The notes beneath the pieces are model-generated. The model was not told the origin of the DNA, did no database searches, and worked only from the letters and a program-made list of their open reading frames with translations. The translations under genes were made by a program, and so were the position numbers. Shown here piece after piece: positions 1 to 8,329 of a stretch of 64,000 nt of DNA. The stretch spans positions 1-64,000 of the forward strand of contig JAGQOY010000008.1 in the NCBI GenBank assembly GCA_020427005.1. Direction: 5' to 3'. This DNA comes from Planctomycetales bacterium. GTDB lineage: Bacteria > Planctomycetota > Planctomycetia > Pirellulales > Pirellulaceae. Position 1 is the stretch's first letter. Every line of letters starts with the position of its first letter.

Positions 1-102
1 CAAGATCACGGGTCTGAGTCGCCAGATTTTATTCGAATGGCTCCCACCCCAAACCCAGGACTTACATGGATTCTTTCGTCGGCCAACCAACGGAGCACAT
101 AT

Positions 103-948
103 ATGCAAATGAGAACCGTAGCGATCATCACCTTGCTCTGCGCCAATGCGGTTACCTGCATGGCACAAGACGATGTTGACTCGATTGATCAGCGGCTTGA
201 CGAGTCGATCAAGGTCTACGAAAAATCTGCCAGTGATGCTCGTGAAATCGTGCTTAAGAAGCTCGATTCGGACAAGGCAGATGCACAAAAAAATGGTGAC
301 CTTGAACGCCTGAAGCAAATCGAATCGTCTATGCAATCCTTCAAAGACGCGGCGACCAAGCCCGAACTGATTGATCGCCGTACTTGGAGTAGATACGAGG
401 GTAATATTGCCTCAGCGCGGAAAAAGGTATTGGCCGCATACGAAAAAGCTATTTCCGATTATACCAAACTCGGAGACATACCGTCCGCCGAGGCTGCTGC
501 AAAAGAGCGTGACGCATTTCAAGAGAATCTTAGCTACTCCGCTCCAAAACAACTTCCACCGTTCGCGGATGATGCACTGTGGGCGAAAGCTGCCACGCAA
601 CAAATACGAGAATGCGCGGAAATCGCTGAAATTCGCAAACGGTTGGTTGCTCTCAATGTCTCTGATGAAATTATCGTTTTCCAGCATGACAATCTGGATG
701 GGCAGTTTTACCACTGCTTACTGAAAAATGGCACGGTTGTTCGCCATGATGGTCAGAATTCGGCTTGGTCAATCGTCAATGGGAATTTCGTCTTTAAAAC
801 TGTTTCACCAGACGGTGCCAAGACATGGTTGGCTCGATGGACGTTTGATGAGAAGAGAGAGTCTTTTGTGACGATCAATCAGAACAATAAGAGCAGCAAA
901 GGCAAACTGATCTACGGCAACCCAAACACATTCTTCGCCCTCAAATAG
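103..948 (+). CDS. Secreted coiled-coil protein of unknown function
   Basis: No specific family recognised. I start at the ATG at 103 because a GGAG lies 7 bases upstream and the protein then opens with a clear signal peptide (hydrophobic residues about 5-18, cleavage likely after the Ala-Gln following Cys-Met). The reading frame is open further upstream from 37, but that extension would bury the signal. The mature N-terminal half is charged and helical (Lys/Glu/Asp/Ala rich, probable coiled coil). The C-terminal half is rich in Trp, Gly and Asn and looks like a small beta domain. The segment around AYEKAISDYTKLGD matches AYEDAKEAYGKIDD in the protein at 1980-2834, so the two are distant paralogs. 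Role unknown; periplasmic or exported location is inferred. Confidence 0.75.
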   Translation: MQMRTVAIITLLCANAVTCMAQDDVDSIDQRLDESIKVYEKSASDAREIVLKKLDSDKADAQKNGDLERLKQIESSMQSFKDAATKPELIDRRTWSRYEGNIASARKKVLAAYEKAISDYTKLGDIPSAEAAAKERDAFQENLSYSAPKQLPPFADDALWAKAATQQIRECAEIAEIRKRLVALNVSDEIIVFQHDNLDGQFYHCLLKNGTVVRHDGQNSAWSIVNGNFVFKTVSPDGAKTWLARWTFDEKRESFVTINQNNKSSKGKLIYGNPNTFFALK

Positions 949-1063
949 TCGACGAACAATGCGTTGGACACGGAGCCGCCGATCGTGTCGTGTCTGAAGT
1001 CAATATTGATTGGCGGCAGCCCAGTCAACGCCGTCGTTCGTCGCCACAACTAAGCACTTCCCT

Positions 1064-1861
1064 ATGGACGCCGCACTCTTTATTCTATCCTTAATCCATG
1101 ACGTCTTCCGACAAAGAACGCTGTTCGATGATTTGGGGACGCCATCTTGGACTGACGGCCAGCATATTCGTGCTTTCGCCGTTCGCCTCAAACGTGGTGA
1201 CGCTTCTGCTTGGACCGAATTCCAGCAGCGCCTTGATTCGGATCGCGACCTTACGCTCGCCGTTCGTGCCATCCTAATTGATCAATTCATCGTCCTCGAA
1301 ATGCCCGAATCTGGCAACTTAAGCCTCAACTTGCCGTGGAATGTCAAACCGCTCCCAATTCCGTCCGAAAAGAAGTTTCTTTTTGCCCTCAATGTTTTGG
1401 ATCGTGATCCTGTCGCCGTATATGCAGATCCTCGCGTGCATTTCGCTCCAGATTTTCCTCATCTCTACGAGACAGGAGACCCCAATAAATTCTTACCTCC
1501 GTCGAACATTTCACGCGGCGAAATCATGTATATCGAAATGAAACCTGGATTGGCAGGTCCCGCACGTATTGGGCGTGTGACATTCTCCCATACTCGCAAG
1601 ACGATCTACTACGATGGCAAGAAACTTCAATCGTTAAAGGGATCAGGCTACAAGGCCAACTATTACAATGTTGAATCAGGGATGTGGTATTGGATCTCCA
1701 AATGCCGAAAAGACGGGAATGATGCGTTATATCCCGCAACCGTCCAGATCGACGACGACGTCCGGGACGAGTACTGGACGGAAATCAGAATGCAACCAGA
1801 AAACACACACTTGTCCAAGTTCAAGTCTCCTGGAAAACACTCGAAGCGCCGGCCATGTTAG
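1064..1861 (+). CDS. Hypothetical protein, soluble
   Basis: Not recognised. The frame is open from a TTG at 1010, but the ATG at 1064 gives a more natural N-terminus (MDAALFILSLIHDVF) and I prefer it. No signal peptide or membrane helix is evident. The central part (ISRGEIMYIEMKPGLAGPAR) resembles a short beta-barrel-like segment, and the stretch around RVTFSHTRKTIYYDGKKLQ is rich in Tyr and Lys and could contact nucleic acid or another protein. The tail is basic (KHSKRRP). It lies between two paralogous secreted proteins on the same strand with about 115-base gaps, so an operon is possible but not shown. Confidence 0.65.
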   Translation: MDAALFILSLIHDVFRQRTLFDDLGTPSWTDGQHIRAFAVRLKRGDASAWTEFQQRLDSDRDLTLAVRAILIDQFIVLEMPESGNLSLNLPWNVKPLPIPSEKKFLFALNVLDRDPVAVYADPRVHFAPDFPHLYETGDPNKFLPPSNISRGEIMYIEMKPGLAGPARIGRVTFSHTRKTIYYDGKKLQSLKGSGYKANYYNVESGMWYWISKCRKDGNDALYPATVQIDDDVRDEYWTEIRMQPENTHLSKFKSPGKHSKRRPC

Positions 1862-1979
1862 CAGCGCAAGGGCGACGAACAAAAAAATGCACGCGAGTTG
1901 CCGATCGGCCGTTTCCTCAAAGCAAAGTCTCTTGGCGGCAACCGGGTGATTTTAGCCGTTCGTCCACACGGAGTAACCA

Positions 1980-2834
1980 ATGCCCACGACCCGATTTATC
2001 GTAGTCCTCGTTATCTCGTTCATGAGTTACGCCACTGCGATTGCGCAAGATAGTTCGGACACGCAAAAAGACCAATCGAGTGCGATCGCTGCAGAGCTTT
2101 CCGATGCGGTTTCTACATTCGGCGATCGCGAACGGGAAGCACGTTCGGTGCTTCTAGGTGCGATAGATTCTCTCATCGAAGACGCAGAAGCAAAAGAAAT
2201 CACTCGTCGATACACCGTCGATCAGAAGCTTGCTGCAATTGATGAACTAAAAGCGGTTCGAAAATCTTTTTCGGAATCAGATGTATTGCCAACGATCCGA
2301 TCTCTAAGGCGTGAGGTCTCGAATTTTAGTCGTTCGATTAACGACGCCCGGAGGGCGTGCATAAAGGCATATGAAGATGCGAAAGAGGCATACGGCAAAA
2401 TCGACGATCTTGACGCTGCAAAGGCGGTAAGCGATGAATTAGAACAGTTTCGCAATCCAAAAAAGCTGGAAAAGAAAGATGAACTTCAACCTGGAACTCG
2501 ATGGGTAGGCGAATCAATTCGCATTCCGGCGAACGGGGCACCAGAGAAATTCACATTCGAATTGGTCGTCAAGTCTCGCGATGGAGATGGGTTTACTGGT
2601 CGCGTCAATATTGGGAACATTGTCATTTTTGACCTCGTCGGCACCACAAAAAATGGCGAGGTTCAATGGCTTGGAAAGGACATCAAACACGAGAAGGGAA
2701 TCGCGAGACACGACTATCGCGGAGTCGTTGCTAATGGAAAGCTTAACTTGCAATATGGTGGCGCTGTTGCGAAAGACATGCGAACTCCAGTACTAGGAAA
2801 GGTCGAGGCGAATTTGATTCCCAACCCTCGATAG
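1980..2834 (+). CDS. Secreted coiled-coil protein, paralog of 103-948
   Basis: It starts with ATG and a signal peptide (hydrophobic residues about 6-20, then AIAQDSS as a cleavage site). Residues about 30-165 are Ala/Glu/Arg/Lys rich with heptad-like spacing and should form a helical coil. Residues about 178-275 form a beta-rich C-terminal domain beginning at GTRWVGESIRIPANG, with repeated Gly-Asp turns. The helical part shares the motif around AYEDAKEAYGKIDDLDAAKA with the protein at 103-948. Such secreted helical-plus-beta proteins of unknown function are common in planctomycetes. No enzyme signature is visible; export to the periplasm or surface is inferred. Confidence 0.75.
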   Translation: MPTTRFIVVLVISFMSYATAIAQDSSDTQKDQSSAIAAELSDAVSTFGDREREARSVLLGAIDSLIEDAEAKEITRRYTVDQKLAAIDELKAVRKSFSESDVLPTIRSLRREVSNFSRSINDARRACIKAYEDAKEAYGKIDDLDAAKAVSDELEQFRNPKKLEKKDELQPGTRWVGESIRIPANGAPEKFTFELVVKSRDGDGFTGRVNIGNIVIFDLVGTTKNGEVQWLGKDIKHEKGIARHDYRGVVANGKLNLQYGGAVAKDMRTPVLGKVEANLIPNPR

Positions 2835-3458
2835 GCGTGGACGAACCAAGCGATACTATAGAGCGGAACTCGTCAACAGTAGTAGGAACAGGTTTTTGAA
2901 GCGTGTTAAGTTATGGAGTTTACGTAGCATGTACGGACTACCCAGGGGGTCCGGGGGAGTTGATAACTTGTAGGGCCTGTGTTCACAGGTGTAGGTAAGT
3001 GTTCAATATTCGGCTGGCGCGAGTTGCGAAGTGATGCAGTTGAGCTGTCGCTGACCTTACCTTATGGATTGTCACCGAAGTGCAATGGGCATACTACCGA
3101 GCGTACGACTCAAAAACCGGCTGTGAGTGACTTGTAATGTGCACCTGGCCAATCGTTGTTTCCAACGTGCCAATCGCTTGGCGATCATCTCAACAGCCTT
3201 TTACGCACAATCTTCTTTGTTCGCGTTCCAATGCCTGCTTGGACTATTCTCCTTGGTCCGTGTAAGCATCGTTTTTACGATGCGGCAGCGGTTGCTACCC
3301 GGAGTGTGGTGCCTCCTGCTAACGTCACCGGTCATGTTAAAATGGATTAACGATTCCATTACGGTTTCTGAACCGACCACATAGAGTTCAGACGCGTTTC
3401 AATTTGGATTGAGCTGGGAGCTAAAGAAAAGCGATAACTCAATTTCCGCAAAATCGGA
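2835..3458. other. Intergenic region, nothing recognised
   Basis: About 620 bases between the plus-strand genes and the minus-strand operon. It contains a G-rich stretch near 2940-2960. Short open frames at 3127-3384 and 3156-3350 overlap each other, lack ribosome sites and have no recognisable composition. I see no tRNA, transposase or convincing regulatory site. It may hold remnants of older genes. Confidence 0.4.
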
Positions 3459-3478
3459 TTGGGTACTCGAGTACCCAA
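3459..3478. repeat. Perfect 20-bp palindrome containing GGGTACTCGAGTACCC
   Basis: The sequence reads identically on both strands over 20 bases. A near copy, lacking one T in the left arm, occurs at 50403-50425. Both are intergenic and both are followed by a run of As. It could be a protein-binding site, a repeat-family member or a recombination site. Confidence 0.7.
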
Positions 3479-3516
3479 AAACAATTTTAGCATTGGGACT
3501 TGATACTTCTGAAACC

Positions 3517-3545
3517 CCTCGTTGCGTTCCCCGCAAAGTGCGAGG
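3517..3545 (-). terminator. Hairpin after the DUF1257/Ycf46 operon
   Basis: CCTCGTTGCG pairs with CGCAA and, after a 4-base bulge, CGAGG, giving a bulged stem with a 5-base loop. It lies about 30 bases past the last minus-strand gene of the operon (stop at 3577). No strong U-run follows on the minus strand, so intrinsic termination is uncertain. Confidence 0.35.
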
Positions 3546-3576
3546 AACGCCTAAGGTCAAAGGACTTCGGAATGGC

Positions 3577-3765
3577 TTATTTTTTTCCCTTGGGGTGGGT
3601 CCGGATATCGCCAGAGTAAACTGCCAATGCGATCTGGATAACAAAGGCCAAGGCAAAAACTGCCAAGGATTTGGTTACCCAGCCTAGCAGGCATGCAAAC
3701 AATAGTATTCCAACTATGTTGGCACTATTGAGTTTTAATCGTGCGTTCAATTGAATGTTCTCCAT
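3577..3765 (-). CDS. Small membrane protein at the end of the Ycf46 operon
   Basis: A 62-residue protein from the ATG at 3765 (the frame is open to 3786). It has a hydrophobic central region with two close or merged membrane helices, roughly residues 14-28 and 31-48 (IVGILLFACLLGWV, then SLAVFALAFVIQIALAVY), and a basic tail ending in KGKK. It overlaps the end of the preceding gene by about 40 bases in another frame. Its function is unknown. Co-orientation and overlap suggest it belongs to the DUF1257/DUF2997/AAA operon and might anchor that machine to the membrane; this is inference. The real start could be slightly downstream. Confidence 0.55.
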   Translation of the reverse strand: MENIQLNARLKLNSANIVGILLFACLLGWVTKSLAVFALAFVIQIALAVYSGDIRTHPKGKK

Positions 3766-4003
3766 GAATGAATTGAAGCCAGTCATTCAGCCATTGCCTC
3801 TCGGCAGATAACGCTGAACTGCGTTTGGTAAATGGACCAAGTATTTGACCGCCGACTGGTGACAAGTCGGCGGTCCATGTTCCTTCGGATGTTGGCTCTA
3901 CATGCGAAGCTCGCTGTATGGAGACTTGTCCCAAGGATTGCCAGTCAAAAAGATCGTCGTAGATGCTGCGAACTGTCCCGTCTTCAAAAACTAGTAATTT
4001 CAT
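3725..4003 (-). CDS. Conserved 92-residue protein of the Ycf46 operon
   Basis: It starts MKLLVFEDGTVRSIYDD. The ATG at 4003 follows the upstream stop codon by one base and has GGGAGAAG just upstream, which fixes the start. The middle contains the pattern HVEPTSEGTWTADLSPVGG followed by LGPFTKRSSALSAERQWL. From memory, this kind of short protein is common next to DUF1257 and Ycf46-like genes. No catalytic motif is evident. The Trp-rich central segment and amphipathic C-terminal helix suggest a small adaptor. Tight coupling to its neighbour supports a shared role with the AAA ATPase. No better functional assignment can be made from sequence. Confidence 0.7.
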   Translation of the reverse strand: MKLLVFEDGTVRSIYDDLFDWQSLGQVSIQRASHVEPTSEGTWTADLSPVGGQILGPFTKRSSALSAERQWLNDWLQFIHGEHSIERTIKTQ

Positions 4004-4004
4004 C

Positions 4005-4946
4005 TCAACTTCTCCCGTGTAAGATCCGCCGTCTGGGCCGATCAACCATTAAGCCGTCTAGTGAACTCTGAACTGCCGTCAGTTGGTTTGTCACACGGTT
4101 GCGCAGGTAGGCATCATTTCGAAGGGCTTGTGGGCCCACTCCAGAAAGAATTCGACGCGCGTCAGCAACCAATCGATCGAGCTCTTCATTGCCGCCAATA
4201 TTCAGTCGCCGAAATCGCTCGAAGAAGTCGAGCAAGTTCTCCACAGCTGAATCTCGAAATACCTTTGGTTTGCCGTCGTCTGTTCCAGAAAGCCGCTCCT
4301 GCAAATGGGAAAGCAAATTGGATAGTTCGTCCACAAAAGCCTGCTCTGCCCGATTGGCTGCCTCTTCAAACCTTTCTCGCACCCTTGTACACTCTTGGCG
4401 GTAGATTTCCGGTTGCAGCCTACGCAGGTAGTCAGGAGGCTCAACATTTGGGAAATCCCAAGTAACGCTGAACAATCCTTGCAGAGTTGAAGGGTAATCA
4501 TCCTCAGCAAATAGATCTCCAAGCCGTTCTCTGGCTTGCTGCTTTAGCTCCGAGTAACTCCGTTCAAGAGATTCGACAGATTCTTCGAGCGCATAGCTCA
4601 ATTCGACCAGGCGGTCATTGAGAAACTCCAAGTCATCTCGGCGAACAAGACGGATCCCAGTTTCAGGGTATGGCAGTGAATTGCCTTTCCACAAATCGAC
4701 GATTTCTCGTTTCACGTGGTGTACGGATTTCATGGCCGGATGGGAAGTATCAAGCAACTTCTTACCTGCCGATATGTATTTGCCTTCGGCCCCAAACTGA
4801 CTGGCAGCCTGGATCCGTTGGTCAGAGGTAAGACTTTTTCGCGTTCCAAGCCAAACAAAGGAAATTCGCATGGCGGAGAAACTGCTGCGAAGCCGGTGCG
4901 AATCTAACGTCCCTTGTACCAATTCGTTTTCAACTACGGTTGTCAT
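4005..4946 (-). CDS. Coiled-coil protein of the Ycf46 operon, possibly DUF3150-like
   Basis: A 313-residue protein with the ATG at 4946 chosen over an upstream GTG at 4958. The N-terminal third has the pattern SFVWLGTRKSLTSD and ISAGKKLLDTSHP, then KREIVDLW. This resembles DUF3150 proteins that accompany MoxR-like or Ycf46-like ATPases, but the match is from memory and tentative. Residues about 110-150 (ALEESVESLERSYSELKQQA) and 185-260 are strongly helical and likely coiled coil. There is no catalytic motif, signal or membrane helix. It follows the AAA ATPase gene by about 130 bases and is directly followed by the 92-residue gene. A substrate- or partner-binding subunit of the ATPase is the likeliest role. 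Confidence 0.65.
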   Translation of the reverse strand: MTTVVENELVQGTLDSHRLRSSFSAMRISFVWLGTRKSLTSDQRIQAASQFGAEGKYISAGKKLLDTSHPAMKSVHHVKREIVDLWKGNSLPYPETGIRLVRRDDLEFLNDRLVELSYALEESVESLERSYSELKQQARERLGDLFAEDDYPSTLQGLFSVTWDFPNVEPPDYLRRLQPEIYRQECTRVRERFEEAANRAEQAFVDELSNLLSHLQERLSGTDDGKPKVFRDSAVENLLDFFERFRRLNIGGNEELDRLVADARRILSGVGPQALRNDAYLRNRVTNQLTAVQSSLDGLMVDRPRRRILHGRS

Positions 4947-5078
4947 ATCTTTTCTCACTTATTATTGAATCAACAGACATGTAAAAAAGAAAAGCCATGC
5001 AGTTGATTGACCACATGGCTTCTCGAATGAATCGTGGAAAACGGGAATTGGCTGAGTGCCTCATTCCCTTGCAAGTTT

Positions 5079-6572
5079 TTAGTTTTGCGAAGGCCGCAAA
5101 TTGATATTCCGACGGTTTGACTTAGTGCATTTCTCCGATGTTGACCTTCGAAAAATGCCAGGCTGTCCTGCATTCAAACATCGTCCACTGGCCCAGGTTC
5201 GGAGACGTTCGATTTCTTCTTGCGCGGAAACACCTACCGGAATGATAAAGGATCCCGCTTCAATCAATGGCAATCCCAACAGATTTGCCAAACGGCAACA
5301 AGCCTTTATCTCTGCTCCAGTCCAGAGATTGTCCTCTGGCATAGACTGAGGATGTGGAATTTGGAAATACTCAAGATAGAGTTGCCAAATGGCATCCTTT
5401 TCTTCGCGTGTTGGTAGATCTAGGAACATGATCGCATCAAACCGTTCAGCTCGACTAAACTCAGGTGGCAATTGCTGAATGTTGTTGCAAGTTACCACCA
5501 CGTAAACATCGCTGGTATGATCGTTCAACCAAGTTAGCAGTGTCCCAAAAACGCGACCGGACACACCACTGTCTCCTTTTGAACCGTTACTTACGCCTGC
5601 AAGACCTTTCTCGACTTCGTCGATGAATAGGATGCAGGGCGCCATGGCATCGGCAGTACCTAGAGCAGCGCGAATATTGGCTTCCGATTGACCCACCAAC
5701 GAGCCCATCAATTGGCCAACATCTAGCGTCAGGACGGGACGCCCCGTCTCAAATCCCAGGGCCTTGGCAAACGCACTTTTGCCGGTTCCAGGAACTCCCA
5801 GCAACATGACGCCCCTAGCTGATTCAATAGCCATGGAGCTTCGCCTGAGCGAATCGGAAGAAAACTGCTTGAGATTTTCTAAACCTCCGAGCGATGAGAA
5901 TCCACACGTACTTTGGTACAGACGTAGCAATCCGGATTTCTTCAGCCAAGTTGCCTTGAGATTCCAGATTTCGCCACTTGTCAAACGTCCGTGGCGAACC
6001 AATGAAAGGCTGTAGGCTGACTCCGCTTCGCAACGGGTTAGACCGACGGCAGCATCTAACAGCAAGTTGCGATCGCTAGCCGAATACTCCACTGGAGCGT
6101 TAATCAACGATTCTGCGATAGCCCATAATTGAGTTCGGTCAGGTAGACTATGTGAGACAACAACAAACTGGCGTTCCAGTTCCAAAGGTAGTTTCACAAA
6201 TGGCGCCAACACAATAACGTGTCTGCCCAACTGTTTGCCGATCTTCAGTTGTGTAAGCAAAGCTTGACAGACTTCGGCGGAATCCAAAAAACGATGATAA
6301 TTCTCGAGAATTAGCAGGGTTGTTTGATCGCTTTCAATTGAGCTCAACAGCCTTACGACAGATAGCGGATCTGACAATTCGTTTGTCGCACTTCCTCTAA
6401 GGCCAGTATCAAGATTCCAACTTAGAGTGTTAAGTTGTTCTCGAATGCCTAATTCGACAATATCGTTGATAGCTTCCTGGGCCTCGTGTGTTTCGATCCA
6501 AATACCGGAAAAACCGGCGCGCACAAGTTCCCAGACCTCTGAGGCGAGAGATGACAGCATTGACTTATTCAT
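5079..6572 (-). CDS. AAA+ ATPase, Ycf46-like
   Basis: A 497-residue protein from the ATG at 6572, which overlaps the DUF2997 stop by 8 bases. The N-terminal domain (about residues 1-230) has the degenerate P-loop-like layout typical of Ycf46 proteins (VRAGFSGIWIETHE, TTLLILENYHRFL). The AAA module follows with Walker A LLGVPGTGKS at about 257-266, Walker B CILFIDEVEKG near 313-323, sensor-1 VVVTCNN and an arginine-finger region SRAERFD. All core ATPase residues are present. Ycf46 proteins are poorly characterised; in cyanobacteria one has been linked to CO2 or bicarbonate use. Here it sits with DUF1257 (Ycf35-like) and DUF2997, its usual company. It is probably a remodelling ATPase with its neighbours as cofactors. 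Confidence 0.85.
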   Translation of the reverse strand: MNKSMLSSLASEVWELVRAGFSGIWIETHEAQEAINDIVELGIREQLNTLSWNLDTGLRGSATNELSDPLSVVRLLSSIESDQTTLLILENYHRFLDSAEVCQALLTQLKIGKQLGRHVIVLAPFVKLPLELERQFVVVSHSLPDRTQLWAIAESLINAPVEYSASDRNLLLDAAVGLTRCEAESAYSLSLVRHGRLTSGEIWNLKATWLKKSGLLRLYQSTCGFSSLGGLENLKQFSSDSLRRSSMAIESARGVMLLGVPGTGKSAFAKALGFETGRPVLTLDVGQLMGSLVGQSEANIRAALGTADAMAPCILFIDEVEKGLAGVSNGSKGDSGVSGRVFGTLLTWLNDHTSDVYVVVTCNNIQQLPPEFSRAERFDAIMFLDLPTREEKDAIWQLYLEYFQIPHPQSMPEDNLWTGAEIKACCRLANLLGLPLIEAGSFIIPVGVSAQEEIERLRTWASGRCLNAGQPGIFRRSTSEKCTKSNRRNINLRPSQN

Positions 6573-6774
6573 GTTTATTCTCGTTTGGTTGATAGGAATT
6601 ACTGGAAATAGACTGGCAGTTGAAATAGTCCGATGTGCACTGACTGCGTTCGACTGCACCTAATGATTGTTCGATGAACTTACTGGCGTTGATACAGGAA
6701 GATCCGTGAAAGCCTTCCGTTCGAACTCTAGCCGTTCCGTCGGTTGAGATTTCGATGATGATTTGTTGATTCAC
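6565..6774 (-). CDS. DUF2997 family small protein
   Basis: A 69-residue protein. The N-terminal half (MNQQIIIEISTDGTARVRTEG, shortened here after FHG) and the phrase SSCINASKFIEQSLG are typical of DUF2997, a family known mainly as the partner of DUF1257 and Ycf46-like genes. The second half (TSDYFNCQSISSNSYQ) is less conserved. It is the second gene of the operon, 11 bases after DUF1257, and overlaps the AAA gene by 8 bases, indicating translational coupling. No catalytic residues are obvious; a small regulatory subunit is likely. Confidence 0.85.
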   Translation of the reverse strand: MNQQIIIEISTDGTARVRTEGFHGSSCINASKFIEQSLGAVERSQCTSDYFNCQSISSNSYQPNENKHE

Positions 6775-6785
6775 GAAAGTTTCCT

Positions 6786-7142
6786 TTACATTTGCACAGT
6801 CAATTCAATCTTGCCATCAGCCAGAGTACGTTCGAAAACGGAACGCCCTTGTTTTCGTGCTTCAAGCTTTGTTTTCTCGACCGCGTACGATTGCTTGAAG
6901 CGATCGAGTTCTCTTGGATCGCCCCATCGACCTTGGTAGTTATCGAAGTGCAATTCTCCGGAGTTTAGGTCGCACACTACGGGGAACTTCCAATCTCGCA
7001 ATTGAACTCCCAGTCCCAAAACCGAGGTCGAAAAAAGCCGGTGTTCTCCAGAAATGGGTTGCGGCAGGCACAGCCGTGTGCAAGCGGATTTAACTGCCAT
7101 TTCATCACGAATTTCAGTCCGAATTGACACAATGTGGCTCAT
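6786..7142 (-). CDS. DUF1257 protein (Ycf35-like)
   Basis: I start at the ATG at 7142, giving MSHIVSIRTEIRDEMAVKSAC, the classic opening of DUF1257 proteins (shortened after SAC). The frame continues upstream to 7265, but that part shows no family similarity. The body contains VQLRDWKFPVVCDLNSGELHFDN, which I abbreviate as the 'DWKFPVV..GE..FDN' signature, then WGDPRELDRFKQSYAVEK and a basic C-terminal helix. Ycf35 is encoded in some plastids and cyanobacteria and its function is unknown. It is the first gene of the minus-strand operon with DUF2997 and the Ycf46-like ATPase. The organism here is evidently not photosynthetic. Confidence 0.85.
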   Translation of the reverse strand: MSHIVSIRTEIRDEMAVKSACTRLCLPQPISGEHRLFSTSVLGLGVQLRDWKFPVVCDLNSGELHFDNYQGRWGDPRELDRFKQSYAVEKTKLEARKQGRSVFERTLADGKIELTVQM

Positions 7143-7845
7143 ATGGATACCTTTCAAGAAATCCGGCTCGCGAGAAATGCAGAGCCTGAGTGAAACAGAA
7201 ACGCTTTGACCCAATGTCAAAGCCAAGCATCGTTGCTCTTCAGCAATTAACCGATACGTACTCACCTCATATAGCCGGAATTGCGCCAGAATTTAGGTGA
7301 GTAAGCTGGCAATCAAAACTACGCGGCATTCCGCTTGCGATACTTCGCATCGCTTTTCATAGTGTTGTTGCGCGGCTGTCGAATTCGATATATGATGCTA
7401 GGCTTTTAATATTTGTGCGCTTAGCTTGGATCGCTTGTAACCATATCGCCACCCATCGGGGAGTATCAAATCTTGTAGAGAACCTTTCTACTGAGAAGGT
7501 CATTCATGAAATTCGTTTGGGGATGCCATCCGGACTTCTCTCGTAGATAGATCGCCGTATGATTATTGTGTGTGTTTCCCAAGCTCCCAGATTCTTCGTG
7601 AGCCATGGGCCACCGAAGAAATTGAGAGAATGAATCTGCAACGGTCTTTCCAAGCCGTACCATAAATGAATTCCGTTACAATGATGCTCGCATTTGACGG
7701 GATTTGCTGCAGAAATCATCCTTTCTCCCGTCGCCGAGCCCGACTAGGCAAGGTTAGCCTGTTGCGAATCTACAACCCCGTTGCTCTGATCGTTCGGACC
7801 AATAACCAAATTTTTCATCGATAAGACGAACCTACCTGATTACCT
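7143..7845. other. Intergenic region upstream of the DUF1257 operon
   Basis: About 700 bases. The part next to 7142 should carry the promoter of the DUF1257 operon, but I see no clean -35/-10 pair. Overlapping short minus-strand frames at 7466-7663 and 7504-7719 show no family resemblance and look like eroded sequence between the operon and the pseudogene at 7846. Nothing else recognised. Confidence 0.4.
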
Positions 7846-8292
7846 TTAGTATGAATCCAGCAGTTCCTGAACTAGCCGCGTGGGCTGGCGAAGGCTCACG
7901 ATTCGAATGTCGAGGTTCAGGGCTTGAAACTTCTCGATGGATCGACGAATAGTTCCGATGTCCATGATTCCTGGTTGCCGAATGCGCCGCCGCTAAGCAA
8001 CGTCAGGTAGAGCCGATTGTTGCCGGTGCGAGCAGTGTTAAGCAGGCTCGCTAGAACCGTGGCTTCGTAGGCAGCATCTAGACTTGGGAAACCTGAATTC
8101 GGCCAGATGCAAATCACAAGATTCAAGCTTTTGGTGAAGTTCACTCACAGTGGCTAATTTTAGTTTGCTGCAGCCAAACTTCCGACCGTTTACTTTTGAA
8201 GCGAGCTCCGTACCATCTAGCGAAAGGTTCGTGTGTACTTGCTCCGTCGAGCGTACCGCAAATCCCATCAATCCTTCAAACCAATCTTTCAT
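7846..8292 (-). pseudogene. Decayed copy of the phosphatase/macro-like gene at 50561-52159
   Basis: Three frames together reproduce the later part of the intact protein at 50561-52159. First frame: KDWFEGLMGF...ASKVNGRKFGCSKLKLATVSELHQKL aligns with TDWFTKLTGF...KSLVNGREFKCGNLELPTLDELRSKV. After a large internal deletion, a second frame gives LDAAYEATVLASLLNTARTG..LYLTLLSGGAFGN, matching LEAAYEATLAAGVLNAYRTG..VFLTLLGGGVFNN. A third frame gives LNLDIRIVSLRQPTRLVQELLDSY and a stop, matching CDLDIRIVSFGVSRPEVAELV. The whole N-terminal phosphatase domain and roughly the central 300 residues are gone. It abuts the 3' end of the UvrD-like gene, so rearrangement at the island edge probably removed the rest. 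Confidence 0.88.
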
Positions 8293-8329
8293 ACCTAAAA
8301 ATCCACCCGATAAATGCAGCAATAAAAGC

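Noticed and set aside
2930..3000. G-rich segment considered as an attachment site or structured RNA
   Set aside because: No matching repeat elsewhere in the window and no stable stem that I could verify by eye.
3127..3384. Open frame with hydrophobic stretches in the 2.8-3.5 kb gap
   Set aside because: Overlaps another frame, no ribosome site, odd composition rich in Cys and no family resemblance.
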